DNA of 64,000 nucleotides from Stomorhina lunata (GCA_933228675.1 OW121741.1:113780123-113844122); one strand, 5' to 3'; numbered from the stretch's first letter, positions 33,201-44,215 are shown. The notes: generated by a model not told the origin, from the letters alone. Program-made: numbers and translations.

Positions 33201-35190
33201 CAGATATTTGAAGACTTTATTTTGAAAGTGGAGTCAGTCCACATTCAAAAAAAAAAATTGAGTTACTGATAGGTAAAGGTTCTGCAATTGTGGATCTCAC
33301 TATGCGAAATATAGTTAATATTAAATTTACAAAACCTACTAAAATATTGACAGTCAATCATTTTGTAGTTAATGATTTGATACAAATTTTTATTTTGAAA
33401 GTGGTCTAAGTCCCATATATTTTTCAATTCAAACAAAACAAAAATTTCAAATTTATTTGTTTTGAAAGTGGATAAAGTCCAATACGTTTTAAGTTTAAAA
33501 GGAAATGCTTCTTTAAAAAAGAATAAAACTTATTTTTTTTTGTTGAAAGTGGGTTAAGTCCAAAGCATTTTTAAATTCTAAAAGATATATTTACTCGCAC
33601 AGAGTAAAAGTTAAACTTATTTTTATAGTAGTACGAGTCTAAAATAGTTTTTATTGATATTTAAAAATATTTTTAATCTTAATAGGATTTTTCAAAAATT
33701 TCTTTTTATAGAAAATTTTTCAAAAATTTACTTTTTATAGGAAATTTTTCAAAAATTTACTTTTTATAGGAAATTTTTCAAAAATTTACTTTTTATAGGA
33801 AATTTTTCAAAAATTTACTTTTTATAGGAAATTTTTCAAAAATTTACTTTTTATAGGAAATTTTTCAAAAATTTACTTTTTATAGGAAATTTTTCAAAAA
33901 TTTACTTTTTATAGGAAATTTTGCAAAAATTTACTTTTTATAGGAAATTTTTCAAAAATTTACTTTTTATAGGAAATTTTTCAAAAATTTACTTTTTATA
34001 GGAAATTTTTCAAAAATTTACTTTTTATAGGAAATTTTTCAAAAATTTACTTTTTATATTAAATTTTGCAAAAATTTACTTTTTATATTAAATTTTGCAA
34101 AAATTTACTTTTTATAGGAAATTTTTCAAAAATTTACTTTTTACAGGAAATTTTTCAAAAATTTACTTTTTACAGGAAATTTTTCAAAAATTTGCTTTTT
34201 ACAGGAAATTTTTCAAAAATTTACTTTTTATAGGAAATTTTTCAAAAATTTACTTTTTATAGTAAATTTTTCAAAAATTTACTTTTTATAGGAAATTTTT
34301 CAAAAATTTACTTTTTATAGAAAATATTTCAAAAATTTACTTATTATAGAAAATTTTTCAAAAATTTACTTTTTATAGGAAATTTTTCAAAAATTTACTT
34401 TTTATAGGAAATTTTTCAAAAATTTACTTTTTATAGGAAATTTTTCAAAAATTTACTTTTTATAGGAAATTTTTCAAAAATTTACTATTTATAGGAAATT
34501 TTTCAAAAATTTACTTTTTATAGGAAATTTTTCAAAAATTTACTTTTTATAGGAAATTTTTCAAAAATTTACTTTTTATAGGAAATTTTTCAAAAATTTA
34601 CTTTTTATAGGAAATTTTTCAAAAATTTACTTTTTATAGGAAATTTTTCAAAAATTTACTTTTTATAGGAAATTTTTCAAAAATTTACTTTTTATAGGAA
34701 ATTTTTCAAAATTTTACTTTTTATAGGAAATTTTTGAAAAATTTACTTTTTATAGGAAATTTTTGAAAAATTTAATTTTATAGGAAATTTTTGAAGAATT
34801 TACTTTTTATAGGAAATTTTTGAAAAATTTACTTTTTATAGAAGTATTTGGCAAAATGTTTTGTTTTATTTGTTTTGAAAGTGGAATAAGTCTCATACAT
34901 TTTTTAATTCAAAAGTAAAAATTTTTTCATACAAAACCAAAAATAGAAATAAATATTTTAAAATATTTGTTTTGAAAGTGGTATAAGTCCATTCAACCCG
35001 CTAAAAAGCGCATTTCCGAATGGTGTTAATAAATTTATTTTTATGAAACAAAAAATTTGAAAGGTTCTGATCAAAACGTTAGATTTAATTTACTGAAATT
35101 GATCACCTAAATTTTTAAAAACACTAAAACGCAAAACCCTTTTTATCTTAATTTAAAAAAATGGACTTAATCCACTTTTAAAATAAGGAC
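33201..35190. repeat. GAAAGTGG..AAGTCC repeat flanking satellite S4
   Basis: The phrase TTGAAAGTGG plus about 5 bases plus AAGTCC or AGTCC occurs at about 33220, 33398, 33463, 33543, 34875 and 34972, and inverted (GGACTTAATCCACTTTTAAA) at about 35162. Spacing is 65-180 bp outside the array. The 33220 copy contains the dyad GTGGA-GTCAG-TCCAC, so the ancestral motif may have been palindromic. The S4 satellite is embedded in this repeat. Confidence 0.7.
33690..34850 (-). repeat. satellite array S4 (29-bp monomer, highly homogeneous)
   Basis: About 40 monomers of AGGAAATTTTTCAAAAATTT + ACTTTTTAT, mostly identical. Variant monomers are clustered: two neighbouring copies with TATATTAAATTTTGC (about 34056-34098) and three neighbours with TTTACAGG (about 34138-34205). 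At the right edge C becomes G in the dyad centre. Orientation is TTTTATAGG on the plus strand, opposite to S1-S3. The uniformity points to recent amplification. Confidence 0.96.
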
Positions 35191-35382
35191 TTTATATATT
35201 TTCATAAAAAGTGTTTTATAACATGGTACAGATAACGAAATGAGGGTTTCTATGAGATATGAAACCTTAATAGCAGTTGAAAGCTTTCCCAATTCCATAT
35301 GCAGTTAAAGAGTTTAGTATTTTGAAAAAAAAATAAAAAGTTGCATGATTTGTATGGTGATAAAGCCTTAAGATAAAGCCTT

Positions 35383-35936
35383 GTGATATGCATCTTAAAC
35401 GCAATGAACATGATCCGTTTTTGGCGCAAATCATATCTAGAGATGAAAAATGGATTTTTCACAATAACGTCAATCAAAAACGTTTATGGTCCAGGCATGA
35501 TGGATCGGCACAAACCACTGCAATGGCTGATATTCATAAAAGATTATGATCCAGTTTGGTGGGATTGGAAGGGTGTGGTTTATTCTGAGCTGCTTCAAAG
35601 GAATCAAACGATTAACTCGAATACCTACTGTGAACAGCTGGACAAATTGAATACAGCCATCAACGTGAAGCGGTCAGAATTGATCATCTTTTTTCACTCG
35701 CCAAAAACTGAGAAAGCTTGGCTGGGAACTTTTAATGCACCTACCATATAGCCCTGACCTTGCACCGTTTGACTTCCATTTGTTTCAGTCTTTGCAAAAC
35801 TCCTTAAATGGCAAAACTTTCTATAGTGACGAGGCTATAAAATCGCATTTGGTTTAGTTTTTTGCAGATAAGGGCAAAAAGTTCTATGAGTGTAGAATAA
35901 TGATGTTACCGGAAAGATGGCGAAAGGTCGTCGACC
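35383..35936 (+). pseudogene. mariner transposase relic (second catalytic site deleted)
   Basis: Three plus-strand frames give successive pieces of a classic mariner (DD34D-type) transposase. One is AQIISRDEKWIFHNNVNQKR, with the first catalytic Asp. The next is VWWDWKGVVYSELLQRNQTI continuing to VKRSELI. The last is RQKLRKLGWELLMHLPYSPD continuing LAPFDFHLF, with the third Asp, then FYSDEAIKSHLV, a stop, and LPERWRKVVD near the C-terminus. The HQDNARPH-like segment with the second Asp, expected between the last two pieces, is missing. The N-terminal DNA-binding half is absent and no TIR was found. Dead. Confidence 0.8.
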
Positions 35937-35941
35937 CCCGT

Positions 35942-36055
35942 CATTAGAAGCGGAAGTCCAAAACTTCGATGAAAAGACCAAGCAGAGGAAAATTTTTCAA
36001 AGCTTGGCCAACGAAATTGGAGAATATGCCCATGAAATTCTAATAAAAACGGCTC
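35942..36055 (+). pseudogene. LINE tail relic, copy 2
   Basis: Reads GSPKLR, stop, KDQAEENFSKLGQRNWRIC in the plus frame, the same block as 130-268. It follows the mariner relic directly, with no reverse transcriptase upstream. Confidence 0.45.
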
Positions 36056-36059
36056 CCTT

Positions 36060-36160
36060 ATATTAGAAGAGTTCGAAACTTCGATGGAAAGACCAAGTAG
36101 AGAAAAATCGTTCAAAGCTATGCCTACGAAACTAGGGAATATATGTACATATGAAATTCT
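36060..36160 (+). pseudogene. LINE tail relic, copy 3 (tandem with copy 2)
   Basis: ATATTAGAAGAG, ACTTCGATGGAAAGACCAAG and AAGCTATGCCTACGAAAC repeat copy 2 about 118 bp later, giving KLRWKDQVEKNRSKLCLRN before a stop. The tandem arrangement means the two share a local duplication. Confidence 0.45.
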
Positions 36161-37133
36161 AAAATATTAGTCTTTGATTAATGTCATTCTGAGTAACTTT
36201 GTTAACTTCGTAGGAATGCGAAACTCAGACATTGCGTTAAACGTCTCTGTTAGTATCTGACACCTTCAAGTCAACGATGTCTACTTGATTTTCTAGAAGC
36301 TTCTTTAGGATAAGTGTGAAGGTATAGTCAGTGGTAAAATAACTTATTCTAAATCTACAACTGTATGTCCTATTTATTTTGTTAATTTGGGTTTTATCAT
36401 TTATACTGGAGAACTTCGAATATTCTGATGTCATGGGCTTCTTGTTATAGTCATAGACTAAATTAAATACTTCTTATATCTCCTTAACTATAAAAGTTAC
36501 AAGACAGCCAAAGAAAAGGCCCCAGAGCCAAAGAAGTTTATACAAAAACTGCAGCAAAGTCAAGCATATCAACATCAATAAATTAGAATTACAACAAAGT
36601 CGTCATAATATAGACTATTAGCTCGAGGATTCAGAAATATAATATTACGTTATACTGCATGGATCTCTCAGTAATTGCAATTGAAACTTATACTACAATT
36701 TAGATAAATAAGTAAAGTTGCTATATTTTCTTTTTGTGTACTAAAACTTCATTATTACCAAAAATTTTATTAGTAAATTTGAGCTGCATTCCAAAATTTG
36801 TTTGATGTGATTGATTTATCATCCTATTCTAAGCGCATTTTAAATACACAATACAAACATGATTGAGTTATACAGTCTATTATTTCATCCATATATTGTA
36901 ATATAATAAAGTCAAAAATGCAAATAAATTTAGAGAACAGAATTACAAAAATATTCAAGGTTTCATAATTTTAATTACCATTTCAGCACCAAATGCCTAA
37001 ATAATAGAAAAAAGGCAAACAAACCTGTGATCTTAATTGTATTTTATTAGAAGTCCGAAATTATTATGAATTAAGAAGAACTATTTATACTGTTGCTTTC
37101 CCATATGGAGGCCAAATAAATTATACTTTATTT
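36161..37133. other. no gene seen
   Basis: AT-rich, unremarkable. The minus frame 36237-36434 has no domain. Confidence 0.45.
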
Positions 37134-37400
37134 TTATTCCCTTCACCACCATAGGTGGAAAGGGTGTTATAAGTTTATGCTGATGTATGTAGCGCATAGA
37201 AATATTACCTGGATCCCCATATAAAGCTTGTTATTAAATTACAGGTTGCAATTATTAAGATATTTTGATGAAATTTGGCGCACACAGTTCCATTGGTAGC
37301 GGGACCATGGCTATTGAAATTCGTCAAAATCGGTATATAATTTAGGGTATCTCCCATAGATCTCACTTCCCGGAATCGGTATTTTGGTAACAAATATCAG
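37134..37400 (+). mobile_element. DINE-B 5' fragment
   Basis: The 5' end CCCTTCACCACCATAGGTGG is followed by GTTTATGCTGATGTATGTAG. A deletion of the GTCC run leads to TGGATCCCCATATAAAGC, then ACAGGTTGCAATTATTAAG, ACCATGGCTATTGAAATTCG and TCACTTCCCGGAAT. The 3' half is missing. Confidence 0.8.
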
Positions 37401-37584
37401 TTTATCTGTGGCAATAAGGAAGAGTAGCTTAAGTCGACAGTACCTGGTTGACCGAGGCTTTAGGATATGCATTTCAAGGAAATTGTATAAAGTATTAGTC
37501 AAAAAAATAAATTTATAGGAAAGACGTCGCACACAAATATCCAATTAATTTTAAATCATTTTCATTGATTTTGTCCGAATAACA

Positions 37585-38120
37585 CATGATCAAATGTATA
37601 GTTTACAGTTCAATTCATTTTGAATAATTTTTGGAAATTGGTCATACCAATGTAGAAACTCTCGTCGGCTTATGCGCAACAACTTTGGTAATGATAATAG
37701 TATGACCAAATGCACAGTTTACGGTTTAATTAACTTTGAGTAATTTTAAGTGCCGCCACCTGTCGGCAATCGGTTATACCAACTAAGAAACCTTCGTCGG
37801 CTCATCCGAAACAACTTTATTAAAGATCGAAGCATGATGAAATGAGCAGATTACGATTTAACTTACTTTGAGTAATTTTCCGTGGTGCCACCTGCTCGAA
37901 ATTGGTCATACAAACTAAGAAATCTCCGTCGGCTCATGTGTTACAACTTTTCTAAAAATCGTAGCATGATCAAATACACAGTTTACGATCTAAATCATTT
38001 TGACCACCTGTCGGAAATTAGTTATGCCAACTTTAAAACCTTCACTGACTCATGCGCAACAACTTTGTTGAAGATTATAACATGATCAAATGTATAGTTT
38101 ACTATTCTATTAAGAACATA
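37585..38120 (+). repeat. about 116-132 bp tandem repeat, 4+ copies
   Basis: CATGATCAAATG-like starts lie at 37585, 37704, 37833, 37965 and 38081. Each copy carries CAGTTTACGATTTAA, CACCTGTCGGAAATTGGT, CATACCAACTAAGAAA and GTCGGCTCATGCGCAACAAC in that order, and the first lacks the CACCTGTCGG part. It ends in a short CAGACAGACAAAC run, which recalls the GTCT runs of DINE elements. Not coding. Confidence 0.82.
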
Positions 38121-38164
38121 CAGACAGACAAACATTAATTTGTTTAAAAGCAATAATATTACCA

Positions 38165-38690
38165 ATTTGTTCCCCTTTTTTTCCCCTAATCTTAAAAAAG
38201 TTCAATCTGCATATTTGGTACCAATTGAATTCAGTACATTTTAAAAAACACAGTTGATATATTGTTCCTATTCGTATTACTTTATGAGATTTTAAATTTT
38301 CATTTTATCCCTTTTTACCCGTTTTGGCCCCCGAAATCAAAAAAGTACCAAATACGTGTTTAATATCTTTTTCACATTTATTGATTCTAGTACAAAGCAA
38401 ATTTCTGTATTTCTTCGTTCAAAAGATAAGTGTGGGTTAAAAATAGTACCAAAAGAAATATTTTCAGCACTTTTTACCCCTTATCGGACATAGTTTCAAA
38501 AAGTACCAAAAACCTACCCACTTATTTTTATAGTTGTTTAAAATGTAATATTAATTTTGTTTCTATGCATATTGCTTTAGAAGATCTAACGTTTTTAATT
38601 TTGTCACCTTTTTACCCCCTTAGAGGCAAAAAAGATAACCATCGTTCAAATTTATTCAAAATCATTACAGCCGTTTTCGAGAAAGCCATT
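38165..38690 (+). repeat. about 140-160 bp tandem repeat, 4 decayed copies
   Basis: A CTTTTTACCCC-like phrase followed 15-25 bases later by AAAAAAGTACCAAA recurs near 38172, 38312, 38470 and 38608. The spacing is 137-160 bp. The intervening DNA is more diverged. It follows the previous tandem repeat directly, so the two may belong to one composite element. Confidence 0.6.
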
Positions 38691-38739
38691 CTATATATAT
38701 ATATATATCTTATATATATTTATAAGATAAGAGAGAATT

Positions 38740-39194
38740 GAGTTAAGGCGTTTGGTGCATTACAGAAGCAAAGGCGCTTAAATGTGTTTAGTACATTTTA
38801 AAAAAATCAGTTTTTTTATCAATGTTATGTATGTTTATTTTTTACCTTGAGTTTTTTAGAATCATTAATTGATCCAAATAACTTATGTACACATATTTTT
38901 GTTTAAATATACAGATTTTTCTTACATTACAATACTTAAGCTGTATAAATTTTGACCTTAAAAAAATAAAGTCATTATATTCAAACAACTTTTGTTTACA
39001 TAAAACTAGACAATTTATACTTTTTATTTAAGTAGAACTGATTAAGTTACTTCAAGGTCCAGTTCAGAAATTTCGCTTTCGAAAAAGCGCTTAAAAAGAA
39101 AAAGCGTAAACACCATTTTCTTTTTTTAAATATCCATCCCTATTTTTTAATAAATATGTTACCTATTACACAAAATTGATGATATGTGAAAACT
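38740..39194. other. no gene seen
   Basis: AT-rich; a TATATA-rich tract (about 38690-38725) lies just before it. No element recognised. Confidence 0.4.
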
Positions 39195-39549
39195 TCAATT
39201 TTAGATATAAGCTTTTTTCCATACTGCCACAGATATGTTCATGTAAATGAGATGAAAATTACTAAAACGATCATAAATCTGAAGAAAATGATACTTTTGA
39301 GTTAATTTGTTGCATATACAATTTTTGTAAAATTTTAAAATTTCCAGATAAACGGTCCAATTTTGACCTTAGCTTTCATATAAGCCCCAATGACAAAAAT
39401 ATCTTAAATATACAAGTCTTGAGAAAATGTATGATAGCAAAACTTAGCAAATTTTTTTCTTATACACGAAAAACACAGATATTTGAAATAAATGGTAAAG
39501 GGCGTCGTATGGTCGGACTTGAGCGACTATAGGACTTTTTTACTTGTTT
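39195..39549 (+). mobile_element. DINE-B 3' half
   Basis: The blocks TTACTAAAACGATCATAAAT, GACCTTAGCTTTCATATAAG and ATATACAAGTCTTGAGAAAA end in GTCGTATGGTCGGACTTGAG, CGACTATAGGAC and TTTTTTACTTGTTT. The hairpin stem is GTCGG-ACTTGAG-CGAC with one bulge. The 5' half is missing. Confidence 0.8.
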
Positions 39550-41557
39550 AATACATAGTTGGGCACTAAAGTTCAAAAAAAAATATATATTTGATTAAAA
39601 TAAAGGTTAGTTTCAACAAAAGCCATGTTGATTTAATACTAGTAGAGCCAACTATTGAGCCCTACTGTTATATATTATTATGATTTTAGTAGAAGTTTAA
39701 AAGTTTGAAGTGTTGTTAAGATAACTTATTTTCAATAACAAAAAAAAAACTTTTCTATTATAAAACATTGAATATACAAGTTTATATTAGTTAACTTTAT
39801 TACTAATTACCTACAAAATATAATTAAAATATCAAGTTTCCTTAAACTTTGAACTCCAAACTTAATACCGATAAAGTTATAATTATTGATTTTGATTAAT
39901 GATGTACTAGCAGACAACACACAGACAGTCTTACGGACACATATGATAATAAAAAATAAATAAATTACTTTCGAAAAACAATTCAAGTTCATTGACCGCA
40001 AAAACTAAAGTAATATCAATAAATAAAAGTTATACATTACCAACGCCCCATGCATCTCCACAGACAATGGCCAACTTTAGGGGTTGAGTCTAACAATGTA
40101 AATCGAAAAGATAGAAAAAAAAAACTTTCTTTTATACTTTAAATTAAAACTTTTTTATTTTCATTGTTTGCCAACACTAGAAATTGGCCAATAAAACATG
40201 TGAAAATATTATAAACCATAAAGTTTTCTTTTGCTTTTCATAAACTTCTATAATCAACAGCCAGAAAAGAAAAACAACAAATTTAAGAAGTTGAAGAAGA
40301 AGAATAGAGTTCCATGCAATTTTAAGTTAATCTTAAGAAGTTCTTTGATCATAAGTTAAAACAAGTAGTTATGACTTAAGTTTTCTGTGGCCATAAACTG
40401 GGATGAGATATTAGAGCAAAAGACTTGAATTGATTAAAATAAAAAATTTTTAAGGACTTTAATTCAGAAAACTAGTCGCTAACAGGACAGATTTTTTTTA
40501 TAGAAAACTAGTCCCTAACAGTCCATAATTTTCTGTGGAAAACTTATAATTTTCAGGGCATACTATTCTACAGAAAAATATTCATAATTTATCGCATGGA
40601 TTTACTTGACGAAATGTACAGCATTCCCATAAAACGAACATGATCCATATTTCTCTATTCACATAATAAATTGCCCAGTTTCCCTACTATTTGTATTTTG
40701 TTGCGTTTAGCTGAGCTTGTAAATAATGTTTAAAAAGTTTATTCTTTTCGCTGCAGCTCCTTGCTTTAATAGCCAAGATGCTGCTGGTTTATAGCGATAC
40801 GTGCAAATGTCAAACTTTTTTTCTCCTATTCCTTTTGTTTTGATAACGAAGAAAAAAGATGTGAATTTGAGAAAAGTATGCGAAAGCTAAACTGGGGTAA
40901 GCACGAAGTGAAACAAAAAGAAATAAAGCATCTTAGAAACTTTTCCACCTCTTCAACAACTTGTGTTCGTGTGTTTGTTAGAGCTTATTTGAGCACACCT
41001 GCTGACAAATGGCGTTACACAGTGTGTCACATCTATCATCAGAGTTTTAAGGGTTTCTCCTTTTTTCACAAACATTCTATTTGGCTAAGCAGGGATATTG
41101 TTTGAATGTGCATATGTAGCGAAAATACACATAAAGTTTTAAGACAGCTATTTTGTTTACATAAATACTTCAATTTTCACTTAAAAATTGTTTAAGGGAG
41201 TATGAGATAAGAAATGCAGAAAAAAAAGTGTTTATAAAGATCGTTGACATAAAACGCATATAAATATCTCAAGAACAGATTTAGTGCAAGTAAAATAAAA
41301 TGAAAGACTGCAAGTGTCATTATATATGAAATGGTGGATTTTCTTGAAGGACTTAACGAAGTAGTGACAAATGGTTTATTGAACCCAAGAAATTTAATTT
41401 ATATATTGACTTTACCATAAGTTAAAGTAGATTAAATGTCATTGGCAATAATGTTATTTACCCAACTAGAAATTTGTACAAGTAAAACAAACGTCGATAA
41501 CACTGGTCAACAAGAGAAATTACTTTGAAGAAAAAATTACCAAGATGGAAAATACCT
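39550..41557. other. no gene seen
   Basis: 2 kb without a supported gene. Near 40480 the words AACTAGTCGCTAACAG and AACTAGTCCCTAACAG are repeated 40 bp apart. The plus frame 40878-41105 (75 residues) has ordinary composition, but no domain, no signal peptide and no neighbour to support it. Confidence 0.4.
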
Positions 41558-41754
41558 GGGCCCTATTCCTCGAAATTACTTATCAACTTTTCACTTTGCA
41601 CTTATCAAATTGTATTTTTTGGCAAAGTGATAACTGTTTCTCTTCCACAAAATTCTTTGCAAATCTCTCTTAGTACCAATCAAATTTTTGCTCTTTTTGC
41701 AAAGTCTTTGCGCGCTCTTGCAAAGTTTTTGCGCTCTTTTGAAACCACTAATTT

Positions 41755-41899
41755 CATCGGGCCACCGCACAGTGTTTTCAAATAAAACGTCTATTAGAAT
41801 GTCGACAACCTTATGAATGGTTCTGCAAACCGTTGATATTGCAACACCATGCATAGCTGAAACTCCATGGTACTGGCAATCATTTCCAAGCCAATGCAA
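41755..41899 (-). pseudogene. Harbinger (HARBI1-type) transposase scrap
   Basis: The minus frame reads LGNDCQYHGVSAMHGVAIST continuing VCRTIHKVVDILIDVLFENT and VRWPDE. A short segment of this kind, with a helix-turn-helix (GVAISTVCRTIHKVV), precedes the DDE core in PIF/Harbinger transposases (family knowledge). Downstream of WPDE the frame runs into subterminal TTTGCAAAG repeats, so the catalytic core was lost by internal deletion. Upstream it is cut by the DINE-B insertion at 41929. Confidence 0.72.
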
Positions 41900-41928
41900 G
41901 CACAGTAGCAGTTAACTTTCAGCAGATA

Positions 41929-42584
41929 ACTCCCGTCCGTCCCTCCGTCCGTCTGGCTGGCTGGACCCCCATGTAAAGCTTGTAATCAAACTACGGGTCG
42001 CAGTTCTGAAGATAATTTGATGAAATTTGGCACAGATCACTTTTTTGTTAATGGGACCATGGCTATTGAAATTCGTCAAAATCGGTCTATTATTTATGGT
42101 ACCTCCCGTAGGAGGTACCCGGAATTGATATATTGGTCTTACGTATCATGAAATTTAAATCAAATACTGCATATGTAAACTCAAATCACTGTACCAAATA
42201 TCGTTAAAATCGGCCCACATTTGACCATAGCTCCCATACAAACTTTTCTTTAAAAACGCTCTAAATGAGACAAAAATTACTAAAACGCTCGTAAATCTAA
42301 AGATAATGGGAATTTTAAGTTTAGTTTTTGCATATATAATTTTTGTAACAACCGTAATTAATTTGCCAAATTTCGAGATAATCGGTCCACATTTCACCCT
42401 AGCTCTCATATAAGCCCAAATGACGGAAACAGCTTAAATATATAAGTTTTGAGAAAATGTTTGTATGATGGCAAAATTTAGCAAATATTTGTCTTTATAT
42501 AGGAAAAATAATACCTGTGGCCTTAGTGGTGAAGGGTATTGCATGGTCGTTCTTGACCGACTATAGCACTTTCTTACTTGTTTT
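41929..42584 (+). mobile_element. DINE-B unit lacking its first part
   Basis: It begins in the CCGTCCGTC run, then GGCTGGCTGGACCCCCAT, ACGGGTCGCAGTTCTGAAG, TTGATGAAATTTGGCACAG, CACATTTGACCATAGCTCCC and AAACGCTCGTAAATCTAAAG. It ends GGTGAAGGGTATTGCATGGT, with the hairpin GTCGTTCTTGACCGAC (one mismatch), then CTTTCTTACTTGTTTTT. Inserted in the Harbinger-like element, it is younger than that element. Confidence 0.87.
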
Positions 42585-43684
42585 TCTTTAATTTTACTTT
42601 AAATAACATCAACATGGATTTTATTTAATTTAAAGCACTCTTCAAAATTAAAAACTTAATTCTGTCCCTATAATTTCTTCTTATAACCACTTGTTCACGA
42701 TCGTCGATCAAAAACTTACGTCTTAATATTTTGAAAATTTCACTAGTTAGAACATAATGAATTTGCAAAGAGATAGGTTATCTTGCAAATCTTTGATTAA
42801 CTTATCGAAACTTGCTTTGCAAAAATAGAATTTACAGTTTTTGTGGAATGAAACAGCATAATTATGTGCAAAGTCTTTGCAAATTACACTTTTCAATTTT
42901 AGCGTTGCTTTTTGCAAAAGAGAACGTAAATGGAACAGAAATTGCAAAGGGAATAAAAAATTGAGAAAAGTTTGCAAATGAGACTTATCAGTTTTAATTT
43001 ATCACTTATTAAATTTTTTAGTTCTGAAGAACATACATTTTTGCTAATTTTTGAAAAATTTGATAAGTGCAAAGTGAAAAGTTGTTCCGTGGAATGGGGC
43101 CCTGATTACAAATACAACGTTCAACAACAAATAAACATTTTTGTTGTCTCACATCAAAACAAAATGTGTATCAGTGATGCCAGATAAAAATTTGGAATAT
43201 CTCTACAGTATTGAAAAAAATCCCTTTTTTCCTCTATGAGAAAAAAAGTTTCCCCACAAATTTTCCTACATCACAAAAAGTAATTAAATCTTACTTTATT
43301 CAAATAGTACTTTACATTTTTGTACCCACCATCAAAAAGAACGTAATTGTCATTCCGTATTAATTTTAATTTCCTTAATATAGGCTCCAAACTCAAAGCG
43401 ATATATATTCTGAACCCTTATAAAATTATAAGACTATTGAGCGATGTCCGTCTGTCTATTCGTATATCTGTCTATCAGCGTTGTCGACACGATAAATTTT
43501 TAACAAAAGGATATAGGTCATTGAAATTTGGCACAAGTATTTTTCATTTCTTGGAAAGTTTTGGTATTGAAATTGCCGAAATCTGTTTCCATTTGACCAT
43601 AGCTTCCGTACAAGCTTGCATAGGGTAATACCTTATTTCCTAATAAATGAGAATTTTTAACAGCTATGATGATAAAATTTGGTA

Positions 43685-43840
43685 TATGTGACCAGGTGTA
43701 TGAAAAGGTGGCTTATGACTCAAAAACAAGATTTCGAAAAATTAGCTAATTTTTCGAAATTTTTACCTAATTTTTCAAATTTTTTTTTTTTTTTTTGAAT
43801 CATAAGACACTTTTTCCTTTTCCATAGACCGGGTCACATA
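43685..43840. mobile_element. 156-bp foldback MITE with TA target
   Basis: It lies between the DINE-A words TTTGGTA and TAGTTTTACATAAGCACTAG. The left end is TATGTGACCAGGTGTATG and the right end, reverse-complemented, is TATGTGACCCGGTCTATGG; both continue with AAAAGG and CTTATGA.TCAAAAA. The arms are about 45 bp and TA flanks both sides, as in Tc1/mariner-derived MITEs. The interior is AAATTAGCTAATTTTTCGAA and a T run. Confidence 0.82.
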
Positions 43841-44151
43841 TAGTTTTACATAAGCACTAGGCAGCATATGAAATTCAATCGGAATCGGTTCACATTTACC
43901 TATAGCACCTATAAAAAAAACTTACGGAAACATCCAAAATTCCACCTTAAGTACATATAATTAAATACCAATAAATGATAAACTGTGCTAGCTATGGCCA
44001 CGAAATTAAGTCCGAGAAAGTCTAATGTGAATACCAGTCAGTGTGTCTGGTATTCATACGGTCACCATTTGACCATAGCTCCCACATAAAAAACATACGG
44101 AAACTCAAAAATACAAAAAGAAAAGGGGATTTATGTCCATCTGTCCGTCAG

Positions 44152-44215
44152 ATAAAAGCGCAATAGCTCCTTAACGAAACTAGCTCTTTTCGTTAAGGAG
44201 CTATTGCGCTTTTAT
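44152..44215. repeat. perfect 28-bp hairpin in DINE-A
   Basis: The arm 44152-44179 (containing AAAAGCGCAATAGCTCCTTA) is exactly complementary to 44188-44215, with the 8-base loop CTAGCTCT. Other DINE-A copies have only the first arm, so the second was made here by inverted duplication, for example by template switching. Confidence 0.93.

Larger units (their letters stand above)
41558..43102. mobile_element. Harbinger-like TIR element, split by DINE-B
   Basis: The ends start GGGCCCTATTCC and, reverse-complemented, GGGCCCCATTCC. Each then contains an identical 28-bp block (41584-41611 and 43057-43084, reading CAACTTTTCACTTTGCACTT onward). Both subterminal regions carry many TTTGCAAA-type words, for example CTTTTTGCAAAGTCTTTGC on the left and GTGCAAAGTCTTTGCAAATT on the right. 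A scrap of Harbinger-type transposase is present. A clear 3-bp target duplication is not visible (CCT against TGA). The DINE-B copy 41929-42584 interrupts the element. Confidence 0.78.

Noticed and set aside
33690..34850. S4 array as a CRISPR array (29-bp repeats)
   Set aside because: The repeat length is CRISPR-like, but monomers abut with no unique spacers, no cas genes exist and the whole unit is AT-only satellite.
40878..41105. 75-residue plus frame as a host exon
   Set aside because: Ordinary composition, but no domain, no clear splice sites at both sides and no partner exon.
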